Positions 26,270 through 38,295 of a DNA stretch of 64,000 nt are shown one piece after another. Positions within the stretch are counted from its first letter, which is position 1; each line of letters begins with the position of its first letter. A model generated the notes under the pieces. That model saw nothing but the letters and a program-made list of their open reading frames with translations. It was not told where the DNA came from and made no database searches. The position numbers and the translations under genes are program-made. Source of the stretch: Treponema sp. (GTDB taxonomy: Bacteria; Spirochaetota; Spirochaetia; Treponematales; Treponemataceae); assembly GCA_017464425.1 (NCBI GenBank), contig JAFUDX010000007.1:105090-169089 (forward strand), read 5' to 3'.

Positions 26270-26950
26270 ATGAAACACGGTAAGAAATATACTGAGGCTC
26301 TCAAAAAATTCAATGCTACACAGGCTTACAAAATTGAAAAAGCGTGCGAAATCGTAAAAGATGTTCACTTCGCAAAATTTGACGAGACAGTTGAACTTCA
26401 TGTTGCGCTTAAGCTTGGCAAAGGTCAGACAATGCGTGACACGCTCGTGTTCCCGAATCAGTTCACTGCAGAAAAGAAAGTTTTGGTTTTCTGTTCTGAC
26501 GAGCGCGCAAAAGAGGCTTTGGACGCAGGTGCTGCATACGCTGGTGCCGCTGAATACATCGAAAAGGTTAAGGGTGGCTGGCTTGATTTCGACATCGCTG
26601 TTGCTACTCCTGACATGATGAAAGATGTTGGTCGCTTGGGTATGGTTTTGGGTCGCAAAGGTCTTATGCCAAACCCAAAAACAGGCACAGTTACAAACGA
26701 CATCGTTTCTGCAATCAACGAACTCAAAAAGGGTCGTACAGAATTCCGCGCTGACAAAACGGGCATCGTTCACATTGCAGTCGGCAAAGTTTCTATGGAT
26801 GCAGCAAAAGTCGCTGAGAACGCAAAAACGCTTCTTACAGAAATCGACCGCAAAAAGCCGGCAGACGCAAAGGCTGATTTTGTTCGCTCTGTGTCAGTAA
26901 GCTCTTCAATGGGTCCTGGCGTTTGGGTAGACGTTAAGGAGGAGGCATAA
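26270..26950 (+). CDS. rplA: 50S ribosomal protein L1
   Basis: A 226-residue L1-stalk protein with the signature VLGRKGLMPNPKTGTV and a C-terminal SVSVSSSMGPGVWVD. It binds 23S rRNA and often its own mRNA. Stop and start spacings to rplK and rplJ are 3 and 2 nt, indicating translational coupling. Confidence 0.97.
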   Translation: MKHGKKYTEALKKFNATQAYKIEKACEIVKDVHFAKFDETVELHVALKLGKGQTMRDTLVFPNQFTAEKKVLVFCSDERAKEALDAGAAYAGAAEYIEKVKGGWLDFDIAVATPDMMKDVGRLGMVLGRKGLMPNPKTGTVTNDIVSAINELKKGRTEFRADKTGIVHIAVGKVSMDAAKVAENAKTLLTEIDRKKPADAKADFVRSVSVSSSMGPGVWVDVKEEA

Positions 26951-26952
26951 TC

Positions 26953-27468
26953 ATGGCTATCTTGGCAAAAGCTCTCCAGCCTGCTAAAACTCAGGCTATC
27001 GAAGATACAAAAAAAGTATTTTCAGAATACAACGACTTCATCTTCACAGAATACCGTGGTTTGACCGTTGAGCAGATTACCGCTCTCCGAAACAAACTCC
27101 GTGAGCATGAAGCACCGCTCAAAGTTGTCAAAAACAACTTCGCAAAAGTCGCTTTTGAAGAACTCAAAATCGAAAATGTTGCAGACTATCTTACAGGTCC
27201 TACTGCTATTGTTATGGCAAAAGAGGATTCAAACGAGGCTGCAAAAGTTCTTTTTGAATTCGCAAAAGACAACGAAGCTCTTGTTGTTAAGGGCGGCTAC
27301 ATTGGCAAAGAGATTTACGATAAAGCTAAAATCGAGGCTTATTCAAAAGTTCCTGGCAAAAAGCAGCTTATCGCAATGCTCATGTCTACTATCAATGGTC
27401 CTGTTCAGAAGCTCGCAGCTACTTTGCAGGCGTATGTTGATAAAAAATCAGCAGAAGGTGCTAACTAA
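26953..27468 (+). CDS. rplJ: 50S ribosomal protein L10
   Basis: A 171-residue stalk protein with FTEYRGLTVEQITALRNKLR, VVKNNFAKVA and the L12-binding C-terminal helix (VQKLAATLQAYVDKK). AAGGAGGAGG upstream of the ATG is one of the strongest ribosome-binding sites in the window. Confidence 0.97.
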   Translation: MAILAKALQPAKTQAIEDTKKVFSEYNDFIFTEYRGLTVEQITALRNKLREHEAPLKVVKNNFAKVAFEELKIENVADYLTGPTAIVMAKEDSNEAAKVLFEFAKDNEALVVKGGYIGKEIYDKAKIEAYSKVPGKKQLIAMLMSTINGPVQKLAATLQAYVDKKSAEGAN

Positions 27469-27584
27469 TTTAGTATCATGCTGAAGCTCGGTCAGGCTTC
27501 ATAGCTGTCGACTGTCCGGGCAACAAAATATACAGTGCGGATGCTGCAGTTCAGTTTGTTCTGCCCGCATAAAAACTAAAGGTT

Positions 27585-27620
27585 GTGCAGATTTTCGGGT
27601 CAAGCCCGAAAATGACAACT
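27585..27620. repeat. GTCATT-type palindromic repeat between rplJ and rplL
   Basis: ATTTTCGGG-TCAAG-CCCGAAAAT, a 9-bp perfect stem flanked by TGTGCA and TGACA. The same frame (TGTCATT, stem, AATC, TGTGCA) occurs near 57364, and a related stem at 41752. The rest of the 27469-27645 gap shows no gene. Confidence 0.5.
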
Positions 27621-27645
27621 TAATGCCTAATTAGGAGAAGATAAT

Positions 27646-28026
27646 ATGGCAGCAATCACACAGGATCAGATCCTTGATGCAATCGCAAACATGACTGTTC
27701 TTGAAGCTTCAGAACTCGTCAAAGCAATGGAAGAGAAATTCGGCGTTACTGCAGCAGTTGCAGTTGCAGCAGCTCCAGGAGCAGCAGCAGGTGGCGCAGC
27801 AGCTGAAGAGCAGACAGAATTCACTGTTACTCTCGAAAGCTTCGACGCAGCTAAAAAGATTCCAGTTATCAAAGTCGTTAAAGAGGCTCTCGGTCTCGGT
27901 CTCGGCGATGCGAAAACACTCGTTGAAGGTGCTCCAAAAGCCCTCAAAGAAGGTGTTTCTAAAGCAGAAGCTGAAGAACTCGGAAAGAAAATCGAAGAAG
28001 CTGGTGGTAAAGTTTCTATCAAATAA
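27646..28026 (+). CDS. rplL: 50S ribosomal protein L7/L12
   Basis: A 126-residue stalk protein: N-terminal dimerisation helices, an Ala/Gly-rich hinge ([14 protein letters not shown]), and the factor-binding C-terminal domain with [20 protein letters not shown] and [17 protein letters not shown] lies upstream. It is separated from rplJ by 177 nt and from rpoB by an attenuator-like hairpin, which suits its need for higher expression. Confidence 0.98.
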   Translation: MAAITQDQILDAIANMTVLEASELVKAMEEKFGVTAAVAVAAAPGAAAGGAAAEEQTEFTVTLESFDAAKKIPVIKVVKEALGLGLGDAKTLVEGAPKALKEGVSKAEAEELGKKIEEAGGKVSIK

Positions 28027-28060
28027 GTTTTTGTCGTGCAAAACGGCATAAAATTGTAAT

Positions 28061-28100
28061 AGCTTACTTATGCGAATCTATTTCGTGTAAGTAGGCTTTT
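28061..28100 (+). terminator. rplL-rpoB intergenic attenuator
   Basis: A 16-bp stem (28061-28076 with 28082-28097, a few G-U pairs) with a 5-nt loop, then TTTTGTTCTTT. The short T-run suggests partial termination, as known for the equivalent E. coli gap. The remaining leader to 28220 shows no gene. Confidence 0.65.
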
Positions 28101-28220
28101 GTTCTTTATGTAATAAACACACGCTTTTTTATTCTGTGCTGTCCGTATCTCTTTGTATGTCATACAGATAGAATTGTGATGTAGCAGGTAAACAAGGCAA
28201 TTCCCTTCTAGGAGACATGA

Positions 28221-31200
28221 ATGTTCGCTAAAAGCAGAACAATCAACCGTCAGTATTATGGTAAGGATATCCATAACTTCATGGAAATTCCGAACCTTAT
28301 CGACATCCAAACATCGTCTTACGAAACATTCCTTCAAAAAGACAGATTAGACCGTGGCGAAAAGCCGCTTGAACAGGGCTTGCAGGAAGCATTTTCTTCA
28401 ACTTTCCCAATCGAAAGCCCTGATGGTGAGATGACTCTCGAATACGAGTTCTATGAGCTCGATGAAGAGAACATCAAATTCTCTGAACTTGAATGCAAAC
28501 AGAAAGGACAGACATACGCTGTTCCTTTAAAAGCAAGAATCAACCTCAACTTCCTTAAGTCGGGCGCAATCTTACAGAAAGATATTTACATGGGCGACAT
28601 TCCGCTCATGACGGACCGCGGCACATTCATCATCAATGGTGCTGAACGCGTCGTTGTCTCACAGATTCACCGTTCTCCAGGCGTAATCTTTAATCACGAA
28701 AAGGGCGTGTATTCAAGCCGCATTATTCCGTATCGTGGTTCATGGCTCGAATTTGAAATCGACCAGAAAAAAGAGCTCATTTATGCAAAAATCGACCGCA
28801 AAAAGAAGATTTTGGGCACGATTTTCTTGCGTGCGTTGGGCTATTCTACCCGCGAAGAAATCATCCGCTGCTTCTACGAGACTGAAAGTATCGCAGTCGA
28901 TGAAAAATCAAAAGATTCTTTGGTTGATAAAGTTTTGGCTTCTGCCGTTATCGTTAAAGAAGGCGACGAAGAAAAGAAGTTGTTCCGCGCAGGCACAAAA
29001 CTTCACCCGCACGACATCGATGATTTGCTCGCTCAGAATATCAAAGAAATCTGCGTAATCAAATTCGATGCACGCAAAACGCCAGGCGACAAAGATGAAT
29101 GGAATCCTTCTCTTGACAGCGAAATGATTATCAACTGTTTTGAGCGCGAGGACATCAAATACACCAAAGAAGGTACAGAGAACGAAGAGCCGACGAAAGA
29201 AGATGCTCTTTCTGCCGTGTATGCCGTTCTTATGCCAGGCGAGCCGATGACGGTCGAAAATGCCGAAAAGGATTTGACAAGCATGTTCTTCTCAATCCGC
29301 CGCTATGATTTGGGCAGAGTCGGTCGCTACAAGCTCAATAAAAAATTCCGCTATGAAGTGCCGTATGAAGATTTCACACTTGTAAAAGACGACATCATTC
29401 AGACGATGAAGCACCTCATCAATGTCTACAACGGAAATGAAAAAATCGACGATATTGACCACTTGGGCAACCGCCGAATCCGTTCTGTGGGCGAATTGAT
29501 GACGAATCAGCTCAAAACGGCTTTTGCTCGCATGGAGCGAATCGCAAAAGAGCGCATGAGTCTCAAAGAAACCGAAACTATGAAACCGCAGGATTTGATT
29601 TCTATCAAACCAATCGTTGCGGCTATCAAAGAATTCTTCGGTTCTTCACAGCTTTCTCAGTTCATGGATCAGGTAAACCCGCTTGCAGAGCTTACCCACA
29701 AACGACGATTGAACGCATTGGGACCGGGTGGTCTTTCACGAGACCGCGCAGGCTTTGAAGTTCGCGATGTACACTACACGCACTACGGTCGCATGTGCCC
29801 GATTGAGACTCCTGAAGGTCCGAACATCGGTCTTATCGTTTCGCTCGCTATTTACACAAAAATCAATGATTACGGCTTCCTTGAAACACCGTACCGCAAG
29901 GTCGAAAACGGCAAGGCAACCGACAAAGTTGAATATCTTTCTGCTATGGACGAAGACCGCTACTATGTCGGTCAGGTTGCCGAAGGCATGAAGGACGACG
30001 GTTCATTTGCAAACGGTCCTGACACAATGGTTTCTGTCCGGCATCAGGGCGATTACACCACGCGCGCCGCAAAAGATATTCAGTACATGGATGTCTCACC
30101 GCGACAGGTTATCTCGGTTTCTGCTTCTCTCGTTCCGTTCTTGGAGCATGATGACGCGAACCGTGCGCTCATGGGCTGTAACATGCAGCGTCAGGGCGTT
30201 CCGTTGCTCTTCCCAGAGCCACCGTATGTTGGAACTGGTATGGAAGGTCGTGCGGCGTATGATTCAGGCGTTCTCGTTAAGGCAAAGCATGACGGTGAAG
30301 TCGTGTGGGTTACAAGCGATTGCGTCAAAGTTAAGAGAGATGAAGACGGTCTTTTGGACGAATATCCGCTTCTCAAATATCAGCGAACGAACCAGGACAC
30401 ATGTTATCATCAGCGACCAACGGTTGAATGTGGCGAAAAGGTCAAAAAAGGCGCAGTCCTTGCTGACGGACCTGCTACCTTCAATGGTGAGCTTTCTCTT
30501 GGTCGAAACTTGCTCGTCGGATTCGTTCCGTGGAATGGATACAACTATGAGGACGCTGTTCTTATCAGCCGCCGCGTAGTCAAAGAAGACATGTACACTT
30601 CTATCCATATCAAAGAATTCCAGGTTGAAATCCGTGAGACAAAACTTGGTCCCGAAAAGATTACACGCGATGTTCCGAACACCGCAGAAAAAACATTGGA
30701 CAACCTCGACGCAGAAGGTATCATTCGCGTTGGTGCAAAAGTCCGCTCTGGTGATATTCTCGTCGGAAAAGTCACGCCAAAGTCTGAGACCGAGACAACT
30801 CCTGAGTTCAAACTGTTGAATTCAATCTTCGGTGAAAAGGCAAAAGAAGTCCGTGATTCTTCACTCCGCTTGCCACATGGCGTTGAGGGTGTTATTATCG
30901 ATGTTCAGCGACTCAAACGAAGCGAAGGCGATGATTTGAATCCAGGCGTTGATGAAGTCGTTAAAGTTCTTGTTGCCAACAAACGAAAGCTCCGCGAAGG
31001 CGACAAAATGGCTGGTCGACACGGAAACAAAGGTGTCGTTGCTCGAATCTTGCCAGAAGAAGACATGCCATATCTCGAAGATGGTACTCCGCTTGATGTC
31101 TGCTTGAATCCGCTCGGCGTTCCTTCTCGAATGAACATCGGTCAGATTATGGAATCAGAATTGGGTATCGCTGGTCGCTACCTCAATCAGTACTTTGAGT

Positions 31201-31766
31201 GCCCTGCATTCCAGACTCCTTCACAGGAAATGATTGCAGAAAAGCTCAAAGAGGCAGGTCTTTCGCCTGACTGTAAGCAGGTTGTCCGCGACGGTCGCAC
31301 GGGTGAGCCGTTCGTAAACCCGATTTTCGTCGGTGTCATCTATTATCTCAAATTGCACCACTTGGTTGACGACAAAATGCACGCTCGTTCAACAGGTCCG
31401 TACTCACTCGTTACGCAGCAGCCACTCGGTGGTAAGGCACAGTTTGGTGGTCAGCGTCTTGGTGAGATGGAAGTTTGGGCACTTGAAGCATACGGTGCGG
31501 CAAACACCTTGCAGGAAATGATGACAATCAAATCTGACGATATGAACGGTCGTTCAAAGATTTACGAAGCGATTGTTAAGGGTGATCCAGCAGCTCCGGC
31601 TGGCGTTCCAGAATCATTCAATGTTATGGTTCAGGAATTGCGCGGTCTTGGTTTGGATTTCACAATTTATGACGCAAAGGGCAAGCAGATTGCTCTTACC
31701 GAACGCGACCAGGAATTGATTGACAAGGCAAATTCTGGTTTCGACAAGGAGAATGAAGATGCGTGA
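28221..31766 (+). CDS. rpoB: RNA polymerase subunit beta
   Basis: A 1181-residue catalytic subunit. The rifampicin region reads [20 protein letters not shown] followed by [20 protein letters not shown], with Asn where E. coli has Ser531, as in other spirochaetes known to be naturally rifampicin-resistant. Downstream motifs include [25 protein letters not shown] and [25 protein letters not shown] precedes the ATG. Its stop overlaps the rpoC start by eight bases. Confidence 0.98.
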   Translation: MFAKSRTINRQYYGKDIHNFMEIPNLIDIQTSSYETFLQKDRLDRGEKPLEQGLQEAFSSTFPIESPDGEMTLEYEFYELDEENIKFSELECKQKGQTYAVPLKARINLNFLKSGAILQKDIYMGDIPLMTDRGTFIINGAERVVVSQIHRSPGVIFNHEKGVYSSRIIPYRGSWLEFEIDQKKELIYAKIDRKKKILGTIFLRALGYSTREEIIRCFYETESIAVDEKSKDSLVDKVLASAVIVKEGDEEKKLFRAGTKLHPHDIDDLLAQNIKEICVIKFDARKTPGDKDEWNPSLDSEMIINCFEREDIKYTKEGTENEEPTKEDALSAVYAVLMPGEPMTVENAEKDLTSMFFSIRRYDLGRVGRYKLNKKFRYEVPYEDFTLVKDDIIQTMKHLINVYNGNEKIDDIDHLGNRRIRSVGELMTNQLKTAFARMERIAKERMSLKETETMKPQDLISIKPIVAAIKEFFGSSQLSQFMDQVNPLAELTHKRRLNALGPGGLSRDRAGFEVRDVHYTHYGRMCPIETPEGPNIGLIVSLAIYTKINDYGFLETPYRKVENGKATDKVEYLSAMDEDRYYVGQVAEGMKDDGSFANGPDTMVSVRHQGDYTTRAAKDIQYMDVSPRQVISVSASLVPFLEHDDANRALMGCNMQRQGVPLLFPEPPYVGTGMEGRAAYDSGVLVKAKHDGEVVWVTSDCVKVKRDEDGLLDEYPLLKYQRTNQDTCYHQRPTVECGEKVKKGAVLADGPATFNGELSLGRNLLVGFVPWNGYNYEDAVLISRRVVKEDMYTSIHIKEFQVEIRETKLGPEKITRDVPNTAEKTLDNLDAEGIIRVGAKVRSGDILVGKVTPKSETETTPEFKLLNSIFGEKAKEVRDSSLRLPHGVEGVIIDVQRLKRSEGDDLNPGVDEVVKVLVANKRKLREGDKMAGRHGNKGVVARILPEEDMPYLEDGTPLDVCLNPLGVPSRMNIGQIMESELGIAGRYLNQYFECPAFQTPSQEMIAEKLKEAGLSPDCKQVVRDGRTGEPFVNPIFVGVIYYLKLHHLVDDKMHARSTGPYSLVTQQPLGGKAQFGGQRLGEMEVWALEAYGAANTLQEMMTIKSDDMNGRSKIYEAIVKGDPAAPAGVPESFNVMVQELRGLGLDFTIYDAKGKQIALTERDQELIDKANSGFDKENEDA

Positions 31767-34700
31767 TATTCAGGATTTCGACTCAATTAAAATCAAATTG
31801 GCCTCGCCGGACAATATCCGCGCGTGGTCTTACGGCGAAGTTAAAAAGCCGGAAACTATAAACTATCGTACGCTCCGACCAGAGAAAGACGGTCTTTTCT
31901 GCGAACGCATTTTCGGTACTACAAAGGAATGGGAATGCTACTGCGGTAAATTCAAGTCAATCCGCTACAAGGGCGTTATCTGTGACCGCTGTGGCGTTGA
32001 AGTCACACACTTTAAAGTGCGACGCGAGCGAACTGGTCACATTGAGCTTGCGGCTCCAGTAAGCCACATTTGGTATTACCGTTCAGTTCCGAGCCGAATG
32101 GGACTTTTGCTTGATTTGCAGGTCGCAGCTCTTCGTTCAGTGCTCTACTACGAAAAGTACATCGTCATTGATCCGGGCGATACTGACCTCAAAAAACTTC
32201 AGCTCCTCTCAGAAGACGAGTACATGGAAGCAGAAGACCGCTACGGTCAGTCATTTACGGCTGGCATGGGTGCAGAGGCTATCAAAACATTGCTCGAAAA
32301 CCTCAATCTTGACGAGCTTGCCGCTGAACTCCGCGCAAAAATGATAGAAAAGGGCGCGAAATCAGACAAACGATTGCTCAAACGCATTCAGATTGTCGAA
32401 GATTTCCGCACTTCTGGAAACAAAGCATCATGGATGATTCTCGATGTCATCCCGGTTATTCCGCCGGATTTGCGCCCGATGGTTCAGCTTGACGGTGGTC
32501 GATTCGCCACTAGCGACTTGAACGATCTCTATCGCCGAGTCATCAACCGAAACAACCGTCTCAAGAGATTGATGCAGCTTTCTGCTCCAGACATCATCAT
32601 TCGAAACGAAAAACGAATGTTGCAGGAAGCAGTTGACGCGCTCTTCGATAACTCAAAACGCAAGCGAGTTGTAAAAGGCGCATCTAACCGCCCGCTCAAA
32701 TCAATCTCTGACATGCTCAAAGGTAAGCAGGGACGATTCCGACAGAACCTTCTCGGTAAGCGTGTCGACTATTCAGGTCGTTCGGTTATCGTCGTCGGTC
32801 CAGAGCTTAAACTCTGGCAGTGCGGTCTTCCAACAAAAATGGCTTTGGAATTGTTCAAGCCGTTCATCATGAAAAAACTCGTTGACAAAGATGTTGTCTT
32901 CAATATCAAAAAGGCAAAATTGCTTGTTGAGCAGGAAGCTCCCGAAGTATTTGCAATCCTTGACGAAGTTGTGCGCGAGCATCCTGTAATGCTCAACCGC
33001 GCTCCGACGCTCCACCGCTTGGGTATTCAGGCATTCGAGCCGGTTTTGGTTGAGGGAAAGGCTCTCAAACTTCACCCGCTCGCTTGTAAGGCATTCAACG
33101 CTGACTTCGATGGCGACCAGATGGCTATCCATGTTCCGCTCACACAGGCGGCTCAGATGGAATGTTGGACGCTCATGCTTTCAGCACGAAACTTGCTTGA
33201 CCCTGCAAACGGAAACACAATCGTAGCACCTTCTCAGGACATGGTTTTGGGAATCTACTACATGACTTCAGTAAAGCCGAACGGCGCAGGAACAGGCAAA
33301 CGATTTGCTTCTGTTGATGAAGTCATTATGTCAGCAGAAAATGGCTATATTGGTTGGCAGTCAGTAATCAAAGTAAATTCTCCAAAAGATTCTTTCAAAT
33401 CTGGTGAATTTAAAGCCGGTGACTTAATTGAAACAACGGCTGGTCGTCTCCGATTTAATGCCGAAATGCCTGATGAGGTTGGCTATGTCAATGAACAGAT
33501 GGGCGATAAAAAACTCAAGGCAATGATTGAGACTGTGTATCACAAACAGGGGGCTTGGATTACAATCAAGATGCTTGATGCAATCAAAGCCTGTGGTTAT
33601 AAAAACGCGACATTCTTCGGTGCTACTCTTTCTATGGACGATATTCTTATTCCAGCAGAAAAGAAACCGATGGTTGATGAAGCGAACAAACAAGTTGAAG
33701 AAATTGTCAAACAGTACTCAATGGGTCAGATTACCGGCGAGGAACGCTACAACAAGGTAACGGATGTTTGGCAGCGAACGAACGAAAAACTCACCGACAT
33801 CATGATGGATCAGTTCAAGGCGGATAAAGACGGCTTCAACACAATCTACATGATGGCAGATTCTGGTGCGCGAGGTTCTAAAAAACAGATTTCTCAGCTT
33901 GCGGCTATGCGTGGTTTGATGGCTAAACCGAACGGCGACATCATTGAACTTCCTGTCCGCTCAAACTTCAAAGAAGGTCTTTCGGTCATCGAATACTTCA
34001 TTTCTTCAAACGGTGCGCGTAAAGGTCTTACCGATACGGCTCTTAAAACGGCAGACGCTGGTTACATGACCCGACGATTGGTCGATGTTGCGCAGGATGT
34101 CGTTGTAAACGAAGAAGACTGTGGTACAATCAACGGCGTTGACTACACGGCAATCAAGAATGGTGACGAAATCATCACTCCGCTTTCAACACGAATCGCG
34201 GGGCACTTTACGATTGAACGCGTTATTCACCCAGTTACAGGCGAGCTTCTGTGCGATGTCAATGAATATATTTCTGATGAACTTGCAAAGAAAATCGAAG
34301 AATCTGGCATTGAAAAAGTCAAACTCCGAACGGTTCTCACGTGTGAGGCTGAGCATGGCGTTTGTGTCAAATGCTACGGAAAGAACTTGGCTCGCAACAA
34401 GCTCGTTGAAATCGGTGAGGCAGTCGGCGTTATCGCGGCTCAGTCAATCGGTCAGCCTGGTACTCAGCTTACGATGCGTACATTCCATGTTGGTGGTACG
34501 GCTTCTAAGGCAACCGAAGATAACCGAATCGTTCTTAAATATCCTGTTATCGTCGGAAAAATCACGGGTACGAATGTTCCGACCGACGACGGCAACATGC
34601 TCTTCACGCGTAAGGGCACTATGATGGTCACTCGCATTATCGATTCATTCAAAATCGGTAAGAATGACAATCTTGCAGTCCAAGACGGCGGACGAATCCT

Positions 34701-36054
34701 TAAGGGTGGCGTTCTCGTTGAGGGCAAAAAGCCAGTTCTCGCAAAAGAAAACGGCCGAATCATCATCTTGGGCGACACGCTCTATCTCGCGGGTAACGAG
34801 CAGAAAGTTGAAATCTCGAACGGTTCAACAGTCGTTGTAAAAGAAGGCGACATTGTTGAAGCAGGAAAGGTTTTGGGCACATTCGATCCGTCAAAAGAAC
34901 CGATTATCGCCGAAGTTTCAGGATATGTCCACTTTGAGGATGTTATTCTCGGTTCAACATTGGTCGAAAAAATTCTTGATAACGGTAACATTGAACGACA
35001 TATTTCTGACTTGCACCTTGATGCAAAACAGCCACGAATCCTCATCACTGATGAAGCGGGTAACGAACTTGGTTCATACTTCTTGCCGGCAGACGCAGTT
35101 CTTGATGTTGAGGACAAACAGCAGGTCAAAGCGGGTGACACGCTTGCTCGTCTTCCTGTTGCGGCGGCAAAAACGAACGATATTACGGGTGGTTTGCCAC
35201 GAGTTTCGGAATTGTTCGAAGCGCGCAAACCAAAAGTACCGTGCGTTCTTTCACAGATTTCTGGTATCGTCAAATTCAATGGCGTTACAAAAGGCAAGCG
35301 AATTGTCATCGTAGAAGATGCATACGGCAAAACATATGAGCACCTTGTTCCGATGACGCGCCGCATGTTGGTTCGTGACGGCGATACGGTTGAAGCGGGT
35401 GAGCAGCTCTGTGACGGAGCTCCAAGCGCACACGACATTTTGGCAATCTTGGGCGAAAACGCGCTCATGGACTACCTTATGTCTGAAATCCAGTCGGTCT
35501 ACTCGGCTCAGGGCGTTGCAATCGACGACAAGCACATCGGTGTTATTGTCCGACAGATGCTCCGCAAAGTTGAGGTCGTTTCGGTAGGGGACACGCGATT
35601 CATCTTCGGTCAGCAGGTTGATAAATACCACTTCCACGAAGAAAACAAGCGCGTTATGGCAGAAGGCGGTCAGCCAGCAGTCGCTCGCCCAATGTTCCAG
35701 GGTATCACAAAGGCGGCTTTGGCAACTGATTCGTTCATCTCGGCTTCTTCATTCCAGGAAACCACGCGAGTTCTTACGAACGCGGCAATTTCTGGCGCAA
35801 CAGATACATTGCACGGCTTGAAAGAAAACGTTATCATCGGTCACATGATTCCGGCAGGAACGGGTATCCGTGACTACCGTGATGTCAAACTCTTCGATGA
35901 TTCTGACCGCGATTTGGATATCCAAATGGAAGAAATCGTTCAGCGTCGTCAGGAAGAGCACGAACGGGAGATGGCTGCAGCGCATGCCGTTGTTGAGCCA
36001 CCGCCAGAAAACGGCTACACAAGTATCTTGCAGATGCCAAATAATGGGTTTTAA
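31759..36054 (+). CDS. rpoC: RNA polymerase subunit beta'
   Basis: A 1431-residue subunit with an N-terminal zinc site ([20 protein letters not shown]), the catalytic [15 protein letters not shown] loop, the bridge/trigger region ([19 protein letters not shown]) and a second zinc cluster ([17 protein letters not shown]). ATG 31759 is chosen because AAGGAG precedes it and it overlaps the rpoB stop; an earlier in-frame ATG lies deep inside rpoB. The usual downstream rpsL-rpsG genes are absent here. Confidence 0.98.
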   Translation: MRDIQDFDSIKIKLASPDNIRAWSYGEVKKPETINYRTLRPEKDGLFCERIFGTTKEWECYCGKFKSIRYKGVICDRCGVEVTHFKVRRERTGHIELAAPVSHIWYYRSVPSRMGLLLDLQVAALRSVLYYEKYIVIDPGDTDLKKLQLLSEDEYMEAEDRYGQSFTAGMGAEAIKTLLENLNLDELAAELRAKMIEKGAKSDKRLLKRIQIVEDFRTSGNKASWMILDVIPVIPPDLRPMVQLDGGRFATSDLNDLYRRVINRNNRLKRLMQLSAPDIIIRNEKRMLQEAVDALFDNSKRKRVVKGASNRPLKSISDMLKGKQGRFRQNLLGKRVDYSGRSVIVVGPELKLWQCGLPTKMALELFKPFIMKKLVDKDVVFNIKKAKLLVEQEAPEVFAILDEVVREHPVMLNRAPTLHRLGIQAFEPVLVEGKALKLHPLACKAFNADFDGDQMAIHVPLTQAAQMECWTLMLSARNLLDPANGNTIVAPSQDMVLGIYYMTSVKPNGAGTGKRFASVDEVIMSAENGYIGWQSVIKVNSPKDSFKSGEFKAGDLIETTAGRLRFNAEMPDEVGYVNEQMGDKKLKAMIETVYHKQGAWITIKMLDAIKACGYKNATFFGATLSMDDILIPAEKKPMVDEANKQVEEIVKQYSMGQITGEERYNKVTDVWQRTNEKLTDIMMDQFKADKDGFNTIYMMADSGARGSKKQISQLAAMRGLMAKPNGDIIELPVRSNFKEGLSVIEYFISSNGARKGLTDTALKTADAGYMTRRLVDVAQDVVVNEEDCGTINGVDYTAIKNGDEIITPLSTRIAGHFTIERVIHPVTGELLCDVNEYISDELAKKIEESGIEKVKLRTVLTCEAEHGVCVKCYGKNLARNKLVEIGEAVGVIAAQSIGQPGTQLTMRTFHVGGTASKATEDNRIVLKYPVIVGKITGTNVPTDDGNMLFTRKGTMMVTRIIDSFKIGKNDNLAVQDGGRILKGGVLVEGKKPVLAKENGRIIILGDTLYLAGNEQKVEISNGSTVVVKEGDIVEAGKVLGTFDPSKEPIIAEVSGYVHFEDVILGSTLVEKILDNGNIERHISDLHLDAKQPRILITDEAGNELGSYFLPADAVLDVEDKQQVKAGDTLARLPVAAAKTNDITGGLPRVSELFEARKPKVPCVLSQISGIVKFNGVTKGKRIVIVEDAYGKTYEHLVPMTRRMLVRDGDTVEAGEQLCDGAPSAHDILAILGENALMDYLMSEIQSVYSAQGVAIDDKHIGVIVRQMLRKVEVVSVGDTRFIFGQQVDKYHFHEENKRVMAEGGQPAVARPMFQGITKAALATDSFISASSFQETTRVLTNAAISGATDTLHGLKENVIIGHMIPAGTGIRDYRDVKLFDDSDRDLDIQMEEIVQRRQEEHEREMAAAHAVVEPPPENGYTSILQMPNNGF

Positions 36055-36074
36055 TCCATAAAAAAATCTAATAT

Positions 36075-36110
36075 AAGCCACATGGTTTTTGATGCCGTGT
36101 GGCTTTTTTT
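36075..36110 (+). terminator. Terminator of the rpoBC operon
   Basis: GCCACATGG and CCGTGTGGC form a 9-bp stem extended by AA/TT, followed by T7. Confidence 0.9.
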
Positions 36111-36134
36111 ATGCTGTTTTCAATTCTAAATTCA

Positions 36135-36149
36135 GATAGTGTTACTATC
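36135..36149. promoter_or_regulatory. Dyad upstream of the pectate lyase promoter
   Basis: GATAGT-GTT-ACTATC, a perfect 6-bp dyad 44 bp upstream of the -35. It is a possible regulator site. Confidence 0.35.
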
Positions 36150-36192
36150 AGTTAATTCGTATCTAAAAAATGTCGAATTTTTACAAATTTTG

Positions 36193-36221
36193 TTGACATT
36201 TGGATTTTAATGAAGTAAGTT
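36193..36221 (+). promoter_or_regulatory. Pectate lyase promoter
   Basis: TTGACA, a 17-nt spacer and TAAGTT. Confidence 0.55.
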
Positions 36222-36300
36222 TAATTAGAGATATTTGAGATTTTGCGAAAGTTGCAAAATAATCTTAAATGTGCATTCAATAAAGTTTTGAGGTATCAAA

Positions 36301-38124
36301 ATGAAAAAAGTTCTTTTCAAGAAAGTCGCTGTGGCTTTTGCTATGGCAGCTGCGTTGGTTTTCGCCGGTTGTTCTGACATCGCCGAAAATGAATCACAGT
36401 CTTCTGATCTCGAATCTGTTGTTTCAGTTGAATCTTCAGATCGTGCCACCATTACTGGTGTTTCTTCCCTTTATTCAACAAGCCTCACAAAGAGCGCAAC
36501 GCTCACATCAAACACAACGGCTGGAAATTACACAATCTATGCGACAAGCGCAAAGCCAGTCACCATTCCTTCAATCACTGCGGTTACAGTAAACAACACT
36601 TCTCTTGACCGAAAAATCTCGCTCGGTGGCGGCGGTTCTACGGCAAGCTATCGCTGTATCGGCTTTCAGGTAAGCGGAGCGGCAACGGTCACGGTTTATG
36701 CAGCCGGTGCTAGTGGTCGTTATCTCGCGCTCTATAAATCTGGCACGCTTCAGTCAAAGCAGGAAGTTTCTTCTTCAATCAAAGCATACACGTATTCTAT
36801 TTCTTCAAGCGGCACATACTATCTCATGTCAACCGCTTCTGGAATCGACATCTACTACATCAAAACGGCGGTCGGCTCTTCTTCTTCAAGCTCATCGTCA
36901 TCTTCTAGCTCAAGCTCGTCTAGCTCATCAAGCTCTTCATCATCATCTTCAAGCGGCTCCTCACTTTCTATCAGCGACAAGCCGGTTGGATATGCAAGCG
37001 TTTCAAAACCGTCAAACTCAGTCACGGTTTCTTCTCGCTCAGACTTCATCAGCTACGCAAAGAAGGGCGGCTACATCATCTATGTGAACGGCATGATTGA
37101 CCTCTCAAACGGCTACATGCCTTCAAGCGCGGGCGGTTCAACTTCTAGCTTGGATTCACTCGTAAAATCAAATACTTCAAGCAAATACACTTCTTATTCA
37201 TCATTTGTCACAGCTTATGCAAAGGGCTGCTCAACCTCTACGAACGACAAATCTTCATCTTCTCCGTCATCTTCACTCGGAAAATATCTCTGGGCTTGTA
37301 ACGAAGCATACGGAAAAATCATCAAAGTCGATGTCGCTTCAAACACATGGATTATCGGAAAAACATCATCTTCTGGCGTAAAGGGCGGTATGATTAACAT
37401 TTCAAGCGTTTCAAATGTCGTGCTCCGAAACCTCACGATTCAGGACGCGTATGATCCATTCCCACACCACGAGGCAAACGACGGCTACAACGCTCAGTGG
37501 GACTGCGTGGTTATTCAAGGCTCTTCAAGCAACATTTGGATTGACCACTGTACATTCAAAGACACATTGGGTCTTACAACGGTCAAAACTGGCGGCTCAA
37601 CGAGCGAAAAATGGCAGACATATGACGGTTTGTGCGACATGAAAGGCTCAATCAAAAACATCACGATTTCTTGGAATAAATTCCAGGATCACGACAAAAC
37701 GATGTTGATTGGTTCAAGCGATTCAGACGGCTCTAACTCAACGCGCACGATTTCGCTCCACCACAACTACTTCTACAACTGCGGTCAGCGATTGCCGATG
37801 GTTCGCAACACGCGCTTGCACATGTTCAACAACTACTACCATGCGTCAAGCCCGCGCTACACACAGCAGTATGCGGTCGGCGTGCGAGCAAATGCGCTCA
37901 TCATCGCAGAGAACAACATCTTCTCAAGCGGAATCAAATACAGCTTCAAAGATTCTTATGGCACGCTCTATGCAAGCGGAAACTCAGACAGCTCTTCGGG
38001 CGGAAACAAATCAACGACTTCTTCAAGTAAGCCGTTCTCTGTAAGCTATTCGTACAGCCTTGATTCAACATCAACGGCAAAGAGCAGCGTTTCAAGCAAC
38101 GCAGGCGCAGGAAAAACAATGTAA
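36301..38124 (+). CDS. Secreted pectate lyase, PL1 family, lipoprotein
   Basis: A 607-residue surface enzyme. A signal peptide ends in a lipobox with Cys24 (VFAGCSD). A beta-sandwich binding-like domain (about 50-190) is followed by a pure Ser linker (about 190-225, mixed TCT/TCA/AGC codons) and the PL1 parallel beta-helix. Catalytic landmarks are WIDHCTFKD, DGLCDMKGSIKNITISWNKF with calcium-site Asp, and RLPMVRNTRLHMFNNYYH containing the catalytic Arg. It cleaves polygalacturonate by beta-elimination, giving the cell access to plant pectin. It is monocistronic, with its own promoter and terminator. Confidence 0.93.
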   Translation: MKKVLFKKVAVAFAMAAALVFAGCSDIAENESQSSDLESVVSVESSDRATITGVSSLYSTSLTKSATLTSNTTAGNYTIYATSAKPVTIPSITAVTVNNTSLDRKISLGGGGSTASYRCIGFQVSGAATVTVYAAGASGRYLALYKSGTLQSKQEVSSSIKAYTYSISSSGTYYLMSTASGIDIYYIKTAVGSSSSSSSSSSSSSSSSSSSSSSSSSSGSSLSISDKPVGYASVSKPSNSVTVSSRSDFISYAKKGGYIIYVNGMIDLSNGYMPSSAGGSTSSLDSLVKSNTSSKYTSYSSFVTAYAKGCSTSTNDKSSSSPSSSLGKYLWACNEAYGKIIKVDVASNTWIIGKTSSSGVKGGMINISSVSNVVLRNLTIQDAYDPFPHHEANDGYNAQWDCVVIQGSSSNIWIDHCTFKDTLGLTTVKTGGSTSEKWQTYDGLCDMKGSIKNITISWNKFQDHDKTMLIGSSDSDGSNSTRTISLHHNYFYNCGQRLPMVRNTRLHMFNNYYHASSPRYTQQYAVGVRANALIIAENNIFSSGIKYSFKDSYGTLYASGNSDSSSGGNKSTTSSSKPFSVSYSYSLDSTSTAKSSVSSNAGAGKTM

Positions 38125-38145
38125 ATTGAACTAGAGAATTGACTT

Positions 38146-38177
38146 CGGGACAGTATTTTTGCTGTCCCGATTTTTTT
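38146..38177 (+). terminator. Terminator of pectate lyase gene
   Basis: CGGGACAG and CTGTCCCG around an 8-nt loop, then A and T7. Confidence 0.9.
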
Positions 38178-38295
38178 ATCCTTTAGTTCTTTTTGGTGAG
38201 TGTAACAGCCGGATAAGACAGGGCACTTGTTACATCGGAAGCGGCACTCTTTTATTTTTCTGTTTCTTTTCGTCAGTTTTATGATATAATACAGT

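Noticed and set aside
26240..26773. 177-codon minus-strand open frame over rplA
   Set aside because: Antisense to rplA, Cys/Phe-rich with no domain pattern.
34782..35468. 228-codon minus-strand open frame inside rpoC
   Set aside because: Wholly antisense to conserved beta' sequence; Ser/Thr-rich composition is typical of reverse-frame shadows.
36860..36980. Ser-codon run in pectate lyase considered as a slippage (phase-variation) tract
   Set aside because: Codons are mixed TCT, TCA, AGC and TCG, so it is not a homopolymer or perfect microsatellite; length changes would stay in frame and alter only the linker.
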